NCBI RefSeq assembly: GCF_016278385.1 | Contig: NZ_JADQBY010000020.1 | Location: 1 to 64,000 of the forward strand | Direction of reading: 5' to 3' | Length of the DNA: 64,000 nt | DNA from: Methanolobus sp. | Lineage (GTDB): Archaea > Halobacteriota > Methanosarcinia > Methanosarcinales > Methanosarcinaceae | Shown here: in pieces, positions 58,160 to 64,000 of the stretch | Position numbering within the stretch: the stretch's first letter is position 1 | Layout: the number at the start of each line of letters is the position of its first letter | The notes under the pieces: generated by a model | What the model saw: only the letters and a program-made list of their open reading frames with translations | What the model was told of the DNA's origin: nothing | The model's database searches: none | Program-made: the position numbers and the translations under genes

Positions 58160-59006
58160 GCCGTTCCAAGACATAAACTACATGTTTTCTTGTTTTCCTG
58201 CTGTTAAACAATATTCGTTTTCCTTTATCGAGCCTCAAAAATCGTATTCTTATTTTTTTACTCATGATTATGTATTTCAGCATTTTCCTATTAGGCCTGT
58301 AGTATCCAGAGCACCGCCTATGGCTTTAAAGCTGGCAAATATGTCTTTGAAACCTTGAAACGGGCGGTGCTCATGGAGTCTTATATCTGTAAACTCGGCA
58401 TTCTAAAAATAATGTTGCCATTCTTCCGGTGTGTTCATCTGGAAAGTCAATCCAGTCACTTCTGTGGAGATGTTTCAGCTTCATCTATCTTTGATTTAAG
58501 ATGAGGTTCTATCTTTTTATCTCTGTACATTTCATTTATGCCTGTATATCCTCCTGTGTTTAGCAAACATCTGAACTCATTGAAAGCCCGGCTCTTATCA
58601 AGGAATAGTGATACAAATTCGGTAATTACAACATCAAATGAAGATTCTCTGAAAGGAAGATTTTAAGCATCACCTGTTATGAATTCTGTCAGTTCCTATA
58701 TATTTTTTTCAACGGTTTCTGTCGTGCATTCTCCACAGATGTGCTTGCAATATCTATTCCTACCACATGACCTCCTTTTCTTTTTGCCAGGTAGCAGGCA
58801 CTGAATCCGCTTCCACATCCAACCATCAGTATCTTGCTGTTTTTGTCTATGTGGCATAATTCTGCAAGTTTCTCTGTTGCTAGGGGTCCTCCTATATGAA
58901 AATAAGGTACTCCTAAATAGCTCATTAAAGTGTAGTATTCCATTTCCTCAATTTCATTAATCATAGGTTTTCTTTTACCCATATCATATTCCATAGATTC
59001 CGCCAT
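58160..59006 (-). pseudogene. SAM-dependent methyltransferase pseudogene
   Basis: Pieces of one class I methyltransferase can be read in order on the minus strand. From 59006, MINEIEEMEYYTLMSYLGVP and the SAM motif ILMVGCGSGFSACYLAKRKG are intact. After a stop (58689) and frame change come LTEFITGDA, a TAA, then NLPFRESSFDVVITEFVSLF and LNTGGYTGINEMYRDKK. After another frame change come VTGLTFQMNTPEEWQHYF, a TAG, then DIRLHEHRPFQGFKDIFASF and ALDTTGLIGK. A last frame change leads to KMLKYIIMSKKIRIRFLRLD. At least three frameshifts and two nonsense codons make it clearly dead; the parent was ~280 residues. Confidence 0.82.
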
Positions 59007-59105
59007 GCTAATCTCTGTGACAGAAGTTAAAAAATCGCATGCAGAAAATCAGGCATAAAAAAAGAAGTGGAAAAAGAGAATAAAGTGATAAATCAAATCA
59101 CTTTA

Positions 59106-60320
59106 TCAACGTTCAAAGTCAAGTTCGTACTTAACAACATTCTTGAAAAGTACTCTCAGGTCCCACAGGAGTTTCTTGTTTGCTCTAAAAAGTGCATACA
59201 AAAGGTCAAGAAGACTCATACTGGTAAAGTTTACTCCTTCCAGTGAGTGTGCTAGGGAATTTATTTCGTTATCTGTGAAATCGGTAAATGTCTCTTTGAC
59301 TATCAGACTATTATTTATCTCATATCCTATTGATCCACGCCATCTGTCTTCGTATTCCTGAAGAGCTTTTGTTGAAACATCACCTTTGGTGATTGCATTA
59401 TATGCAACTTCTCCTGCTATCTTTCCGGCTTCCATTGCGTTAATAATACCTCCACCGGTTATTGGGTCTGATTGTCTGGCTGCATCTCCTACAAGCATAA
59501 GTCCATTGACAATTGTCTTTTTAATAGAACCACTGACTGGTACGCCTCCAACGTCAATTTCCAGAATGCTGGCATCAGGATAATGTTTTTGCACGAAATC
59601 ATTAAGGTAATCAATGGCATGTTTTTCACCTGATTTACTTCCCAGAATTCCAATTCCCACATTTGCAATATCCCTGCCCTTTGGGAATACCCAAATGTAA
59701 CCTGCTGGTGCTATTTCATTTCCAAGGTAGAAATGACAATAGTTCTGATCGACTCCTGTTCCACTCATAAGGTACTGGGCACAGGTTTCAAGGTCTGCCG
59801 GTTTAAGGGATGTATTAATTCCTGCCCATCTGCCAATTTTTGATTCTACACCGTCTGCACCTATAACAATTTTTGCACGGATGTCATATGCTTCTCCAAG
59901 GTGCATAACCTTAACACCTTTTACAAAACCATTTTCAATAATGAGGTCAGTAGCTCTGGTTTTAACCATTACTTCTGCACCGGCCTTTGCACTTTCATAT
60001 GCCAGCGCCCTGTCAAAGAGCTTGCGTTCAAGGACGTATCCTACTTCTCCTCCGGCAATCTCTTCAGCCATTTCTATCATTGTGCCGTCTGGTGCGAATA
60101 TGCGGGATCCTTTTAGATCTGCACATATCCATCGGTAGTCAGGCTCTATGTGCTTTCTTAGCCATATCTTACTGACTCCTTCTGCACATCTGACAGGATC
60201 GCCTATCTCCTGCCTTTTTTCTATCATGAGGACGTTAAGACCTTTCTCAGCAGCAGTTTTTGCTGCAATCGAACCAGCAGGACCGGCACCTATAACCACG
60301 ACATCGTACTCGCTCTTCAC
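59106..60320 (-). CDS. Geranylgeranyl reductase (archaeal lipid saturation)
   Basis: A 404-residue FAD enzyme that saturates the isoprenoid chains of archaeal membrane lipids. FAD fold: [33 protein letters not shown] and the later [20 protein letters not shown] are family signatures. It starts with GTG overlapping the stop of the ferredoxin gene (GTGA). In M. acetivorans the corresponding enzyme needs the adjacent ferredoxin for full reduction, which explains the coupling here. Confidence 0.92.
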   Translation of the reverse strand: MKSEYDVVVIGAGPAGSIAAKTAAEKGLNVLMIEKRQEIGDPVRCAEGVSKIWLRKHIEPDYRWICADLKGSRIFAPDGTMIEMAEEIAGGEVGYVLERKLFDRALAYESAKAGAEVMVKTRATDLIIENGFVKGVKVMHLGEAYDIRAKIVIGADGVESKIGRWAGINTSLKPADLETCAQYLMSGTGVDQNYCHFYLGNEIAPAGYIWVFPKGRDIANVGIGILGSKSGEKHAIDYLNDFVQKHYPDASILEIDVGGVPVSGSIKKTIVNGLMLVGDAARQSDPITGGGIINAMEAGKIAGEVAYNAITKGDVSTKALQEYEDRWRGSIGYEINNSLIVKETFTDFTDNEINSLAHSLEGVNFTSMSLLDLLYALFRANKKLLWDLRVLFKNVVKYELDFER

Positions 60321-60490
60321 TTTTTCACCTCAATAGCTCCAACCGGACATATCTTTGCGCAAATGCCACAAGAAGTACATTTTTCATCGACTTCTATCCA
60401 GGTTTCGACCAATTCAAGTGCGCTAGTTGGACATACACTTACGCATGCGCCGCAATATCCGCATTTAAACTTGTTTACGTTGATGGTCAC
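60317..60490 (-). CDS. 2[4Fe-4S] ferredoxin, partner of geranylgeranyl reductase
   Basis: A 57-residue ferredoxin with two complete cluster motifs ([12 protein letters not shown] and [12 protein letters not shown]). The second in-frame GTG (60490) is chosen because AGGTGAT lies four bases before it; a GTG at 60499 is possible. It is translationally coupled to the reductase gene and most probably delivers electrons for lipid chain saturation. Confidence 0.9.
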   Translation of the reverse strand: MTINVNKFKCGYCGACVSVCPTSALELVETWIEVDEKCTSCGICAKICPVGAIEVKK

Positions 60491-60614
60491 AATTATCACC
60501 TATATAATTTGTATATTTTGTCCATAATAGTTTAAGAGGAAATATATCTTTCTGATGCTTAAATTAGAATAACATTACTAAGGGAGCCATTATGGCATAA
60601 GCACTATATGTGAT

Positions 60615-61247
60615 TTATGCATCTGAATAAGCAATTTTCGCTCTTGCCATGCCCGTTTCCATGTCAAATCTTTCTGTTACGTATTCCCGGGAATTCCCAT
60701 GTCCATGAAGTATTATTTCTACAAGGTCATGAGGCTCATCTATATCCGTACTTAATAGAAAAGAATCATAAACATATACTGAACATTTCCGATCATTTGC
60801 TATATTGCAGTGGTTAAGGAAACTGGAGCCATAATATTTTACGTGGAAATTGGAAGGATCTTTTACAAAAATAATGTTGGTACCTCCTCCTTTCCCCGGG
60901 ACAATCACGACATCTTCTGTTTTGGATATTATTTCCTTTATGTGTTCTGCTCTAACAAGTGGGAGATCTGCCATAATTATCAATATGGGTTTCTGTTCAT
61001 GGCTAAGGTATTCATTAATAGCTTCATTAAGATCATGTTCGTTAAGCACGACCGTTGCTTGAAGATCCTTTGGTACGCCGTTGTCTGGAGTTGTAAGTAT
61101 GTCAATCTCCTTAACTCCTGCTTCCTGGAGACTACTGACAACGTCTCTTAGCATGAGTTCTACAAATTCTTCCCGTTCTTCAAGCGTAAGTGCGGGTGAA
61201 AGCCTTGACTTGGCGTTTTTCTTTTTATAAGGGATCAATGCCTTCAT
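60615..61247 (-). CDS. cofC: 2-phospho-L-lactate guanylyltransferase CofC
   Basis: A 210-residue nucleotidyltransferase activating 2-phospholactate (or a related acid) with GTP in coenzyme F420 synthesis. The start MKALIPYKKKNAKSRLSPAL contains the nucleotide-binding Lys/Arg block; ILIIMADLPLVRAEHI and VVIVPGKGGGTNIIFV are typical CofC motifs. ATG 61247 shares a base with the cofH stop, so both are co-translated. Confidence 0.92.
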   Translation of the reverse strand: MKALIPYKKKNAKSRLSPALTLEEREEFVELMLRDVVSSLQEAGVKEIDILTTPDNGVPKDLQATVVLNEHDLNEAINEYLSHEQKPILIIMADLPLVRAEHIKEIISKTEDVVIVPGKGGGTNIIFVKDPSNFHVKYYGSSFLNHCNIANDRKCSVYVYDSFLLSTDIDEPHDLVEIILHGHGNSREYVTERFDMETGMARAKIAYSDA

Positions 61248-62323
61248 TATACTGCCTCGTAAAGTGCATTTCTCTGTTTTGGTGTTCTGCTTGATTGGTT
61301 TATTATCCATTCAATCTCGCTTGCAGGAGTATGTTCTCCATTTGTTCCTCCAGAAGCAACTGTTATTTTGTCTTCCATAAGAGTTCCACCAAGGTCATTA
61401 GCTCCGCAGAACAATGCAACCTGTGCCAGCTTCTTTCCAAGCTTCACCCAGGGTGCCTGTATATTATCTATGTGTTTATGTAATATTATTCTTGATAAGG
61501 CCTGCAACTGGAGATCATCAATACCTGTGGTCATGAATTTTCCACCTTGCATCATTTCTTCTCCGATCCTGTTATTATACGGCATAAAAGGCATTGGTAT
61601 GAGTTCGGTGAATCCGCCTGTTCGCTGCTGTATGTCGCGAATAGTAAAGATGTGTTCCAGTCTTTCCTCAACCGTTTCAACATGACCGTACATTATAGTT
61701 GAGTTTGTCCTAAGGCCTGTATTATGTGAAGCTTCAATTGTGTCTATCCACTGTTGCCTTGTCAGTTTTCCGGGGCATATTATTTCTCGGACACGGTCCA
61801 CAAGTATCTCTGCAGATGTTCCGGTTAAAGTGCCTACACCACATTCCTTCAATGTGCTGAAAGCTTCATCCAGTGGAATATTATCCATGCCAGCAGCATA
61901 AAATACTTCCATGGGGGAAAGTGCATGTATGTTCATTGCAGGATAATTGGAGCTTATGGCATCAAATATCTCAGTATAGTAATCCATGTTGAGCTGGGGG
62001 ATGTAGCCTCCCTGGACACATACCTCTATGGCTCCTGCATTTTGCGCTTTGTCAACTTCTTTAATTACATCCTCTGTAGAAAGAATGTAACCTTTATTAT
62101 CTTTGAAGGCACAAAATCCACAGTTTCCTGCACACATGTTTGTGAGGTAGATGTTACGGTTAACAACATATGTGACATCATCTCCTACTGCATCATAACG
62201 CAGATCATTTGCAAGAGTGAAAAGTTCAAAGGGATTTGCATTCATTAAGAAAATTGCTTCATCTTTGCAGATTTCTCCCTTGTATGCACTTTCAATAATA
62301 TCGTCAGTAATAGTAGAACCCAT
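61247..62323 (-). CDS. cofH: FO synthase subunit 2 (CofH), copy 1
   Basis: A 358-residue radical SAM enzyme that transfers a tyrosine-derived fragment to the ribityl-diaminouracil to make the FO precursor. Cluster ligands are C64-x3-C68-x2-C71 (NMCAGNCGFCAFK). VCVQGGYIPQL and the ALSPMEVFYAA and LTGTSAEIL segments are typical. ATG 62323 follows GAGGAAAG that overlaps the stop of the next cofH; an in-frame start at 62338 is less likely. Confidence 0.9.
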   Translation of the reverse strand: MGSTITDDIIESAYKGEICKDEAIFLMNANPFELFTLANDLRYDAVGDDVTYVVNRNIYLTNMCAGNCGFCAFKDNKGYILSTEDVIKEVDKAQNAGAIEVCVQGGYIPQLNMDYYTEIFDAISSNYPAMNIHALSPMEVFYAAGMDNIPLDEAFSTLKECGVGTLTGTSAEILVDRVREIICPGKLTRQQWIDTIEASHNTGLRTNSTIMYGHVETVEERLEHIFTIRDIQQRTGGFTELIPMPFMPYNNRIGEEMMQGGKFMTTGIDDLQLQALSRIILHKHIDNIQAPWVKLGKKLAQVALFCGANDLGGTLMEDKITVASGGTNGEHTPASEIEWIINQSSRTPKQRNALYEAV

Positions 62324-62330
62324 TCTTTCC

Positions 62331-63449
62331 TCAGGCAATTTTGAGTTTCATTTGTTCATGGATGCCGCTGAGGATTGGTTTATACGTGGTGTTCCTCTGA
62401 AGTGGTTTCCTTCCTGATGAATTGATGAACCATTCAAGTTCCTGTGCGGACATGAACTGGCCATTTGTTGAACCGGCTGAACTGGATATCTTTTCTTCCA
62501 TAAGTGTCCCGCCAAGGTCATTGACACCGCAGAATAGTGCAACTTGTGCGAGTTTCTTTCCAAGTTTAACCCAGCTTGCCTGAATGTTCTCTATGTGTGT
62601 GTTAAGTATTATGCGTGCAAGTGCATACAATTGCAGATCCTGTATGCCAGGTGTGGCATATTTTCCGACCTTTATCATTTCGTCACCAATTTTGTTATTG
62701 TATGGCATAAAGGTCAATGGTACAAATTCAAGGAACCCGCCTGTCTTTTTCTGAATGTCCCTGATGAGCATTATGTGGTCGATACGTTCCTCGATGGTTT
62801 CAATATGCCCATACATGATTGTTGCTGTGGTGTTAATTCCTGCCTGGTGTGCCTGGCTAATAACATCTATCCATTCGCTAGTTTTGAGCTTGTTGGGGCA
62901 GATTATATCTCTGACCCTGTCGGAGAGGATCTCAGCAGCCGTTCCTGGCATTGTGTCAAGGCCTGCTTCCTTTAGGCACATAAGGGCTTCACCAACAGTT
63001 ATTCCGCTTTTCTTTGCAGCATGGTATACTTCCATGGGTGAAAATGCATGTGTGTGGATGTGTGGAAACTCAGTTTTTACTGCTTTTATTATGCCTGTGT
63101 AAAAGTCGATGTTTACATCCGGGAGTAATCCTCCCTGAATACAGACTTCTGTGGCTCCAAGGCTTTCCGCTTCTTTCACTTTTTCAAGTATCTGCGGGAT
63201 ATCTAATATGTAGCCTGTATTATCCTTGAATGCACAGAAACCACAGGTTCCAATGCAGCGATTTGTAAAATTAATGTTACGATTAACCACGTAGGTTACA
63301 GTATCTCCTACTGTTTCATAGCGCAACCTGTCGGCAAGTTCAAAAAGCTTGAACGGAGGTATTTCCAGCAGAAAGAGAGCGTCTTCCTTTGTGATCTTAC
63401 CTTCGTAGGCACGTTCTATGATCTCCTCTGGGATATTAGTAGGGTCCAT
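62331..63449 (-). CDS. cofH: FO synthase subunit 2 (CofH), copy 2
   Basis: A 372-residue paralogue of the preceding gene, 7 bases upstream of it in the operon. Ligands C65-x3-C69-x2-C72 (NRCIGTCGFCAFK) and the VCIQGGLLPDV, AFSPMEVYHAA and MPGTAAEIL blocks align throughout, and both appear functional. Tandem cofH genes are known in Methanosarcinaceae; one may be specialised or act as a heteromer. Confidence 0.9.
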   Translation of the reverse strand: MDPTNIPEEIIERAYEGKITKEDALFLLEIPPFKLFELADRLRYETVGDTVTYVVNRNINFTNRCIGTCGFCAFKDNTGYILDIPQILEKVKEAESLGATEVCIQGGLLPDVNIDFYTGIIKAVKTEFPHIHTHAFSPMEVYHAAKKSGITVGEALMCLKEAGLDTMPGTAAEILSDRVRDIICPNKLKTSEWIDVISQAHQAGINTTATIMYGHIETIEERIDHIMLIRDIQKKTGGFLEFVPLTFMPYNNKIGDEMIKVGKYATPGIQDLQLYALARIILNTHIENIQASWVKLGKKLAQVALFCGVNDLGGTLMEEKISSSAGSTNGQFMSAQELEWFINSSGRKPLQRNTTYKPILSGIHEQMKLKIA

Positions 63450-63500
63450 ATTTTCCTCCGATACATGTCATTCCTATTTAAAACGTGTGCCCATCGTAAA

Positions 63501-64000
63501 TTATTTACGATACCCGTCTTCATCTGCTAAGCTATCTATCAGATTTTTTAGAGTATCGCTGTACCAACCTTTCTTTATATATTGCGGATATATTGGCAAC
63601 CTTTCCTTCAGCGTCATTTCGCGTACCATTTCTTTCAGTCCTGAAACGCTGGGCCATTCTTTTTCCGGATTTATCCAGTCTATTGTTGTGGGCGAAACTC
63701 CTCCAAGGTCATTGGCACCACACTGTATCAAAAGATACGGATCAATAAGATTAGGTGCAACCTGGATTGCAATGTCATCGGGGAGTATTTCCCTTGCTAT
63801 CAGGATTGTCTGCATCATTTCTTCTTCGGTAGGTGAAGGCATATCTGCCATGAGAGTATCCGGCTTTGGCGTGAAGTTCTGTATGATCACTTCCTGGATG
63901 TGTCCGTATTCTTCATGTAAATCTGCAATAGAGAGCAGGGAATTTATCCTATCGTCCAGATTTTCACCGATGCCAATAAGCAGTCCTGTTGTAAAAGGTA
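63501..64000 (-). CDS. cofG: FO synthase subunit 1 (CofG), 5' end outside the window
   Basis: The C-terminal ~166 codons of a radical SAM enzyme; the frame is open to the window edge, so the start and Cys cluster lie beyond 64000. Visible: TTGLLIGIGENLDDRINSLL, HEEYGHIQEVIIQNFTPKP and LIQCGANDLGGVSPTTIDWI, which match CofG. CofG and CofH together make the deazaflavin FO. It is the upstream-most visible gene of cofG-cofH-cofH-cofC. Confidence 0.93.
   Translation of the reverse strand, partial: PFTTGLLIGIGENLDDRINSLLSIADLHEEYGHIQEVIIQNFTPKPDTLMADMPSPTEEEMMQTILIAREILPDDIAIQVAPNLIDPYLLIQCGANDLGGVSPTTIDWINPEKEWPSVSGLKEMVREMTLKERLPIYPQYIKKGWYSDTLKNLIDSLADEDGYRK

Overview
The window is a ~64 kb, AT-rich chromosomal segment of a methanogenic archaeon, most probably a methylotrophic member of the Methanosarcinaceae (Methanococcoides/Methanolobus-like; the genus is an inference). 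The evidence is a ten-gene aha A1Ao ATP synthase operon in Methanosarcina order, methanofuran (mfnD/F/E) and F420 (cofC/H/G) biosynthesis genes, archaeal siroheme-dependent heme synthesis (ahb genes), a geranylgeranyl reductase with its ferredoxin, a bacterial-type DnaK system, and a corrinoid-protein fragment.

Layout. 0-12 kb: a dicarboxylate symporter, a NYN protein, a membrane-stress block (pspA-pspAA facing htpX-pspAB), a circularly permuted GTPase, a decayed nitroreductase, a hybrid histidine kinase, a deaminase, a truncated corrinoid-protein cap domain, a U32 peptidase and an orphan feoA. 12-21 kb (minus): one compact operon, ahbD-ahbA-ahbB-precorrin-2 dehydrogenase-hemA-hemB-hemL-hemC-pyrD-pyrK, covering most of the route from glutamyl-tRNA to heme plus orotate synthesis. 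21-24 kb (plus, divergent from the heme operon): a CcmD-like peptide, an archaeal CxxxY-type CcmE, a divergent polyprenyl synthase and a radical SAM/SPASM protein. 24-32.5 kb: ahaHIKECFABD plus a small ahaG candidate. 32.5-38.6 kb: a frameshifted peroxiredoxin, a FetAB-type ABC exporter, a Kup potassium permease, a DUF1638 protein and an intact ferredoxin-nitroreductase.

38.7-46 kb is an eroding accessory zone. It contains a broken MerR regulator and a 2.7 kb island bounded by two ~97% identical 146-bp inverted repeats. The island holds an ATP-grasp gene, a truncated ATP-grasp gene, and remnants of a DegT aminotransferase, an IS5 transposase and an htpX gene. Beyond it are a CPA2 antiporter, a tetraheme cytochrome c gene interrupted by an in-frame TAG, and a CxxC-x17-CxxC protein. 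46-51 kb: several hairpin clusters that may be non-coding RNAs, EF-1beta with a small zinc ribbon, the methanofuran operon, and tandem small zinc-ribbon genes. 51-58 kb: a membrane protein, grpE-dnaK-dnaJ and trkA-trkH. 58-64 kb: a methyltransferase pseudogene, geranylgeranyl reductase plus ferredoxin, cofC, two tandem cofH genes and the start-less end of cofG.

Three themes recur. Heme and cytochrome c chemistry spans the ahb operon, the orphan ccmDE and the interrupted tetraheme cytochrome. Gene decay is frequent: about ten remnants, two of them due to homopolymer frameshifts. Small genes and structured elements lie between the obvious genes. Searches and alignments were not possible, so family names rest on motifs and context read directly from the sequence.
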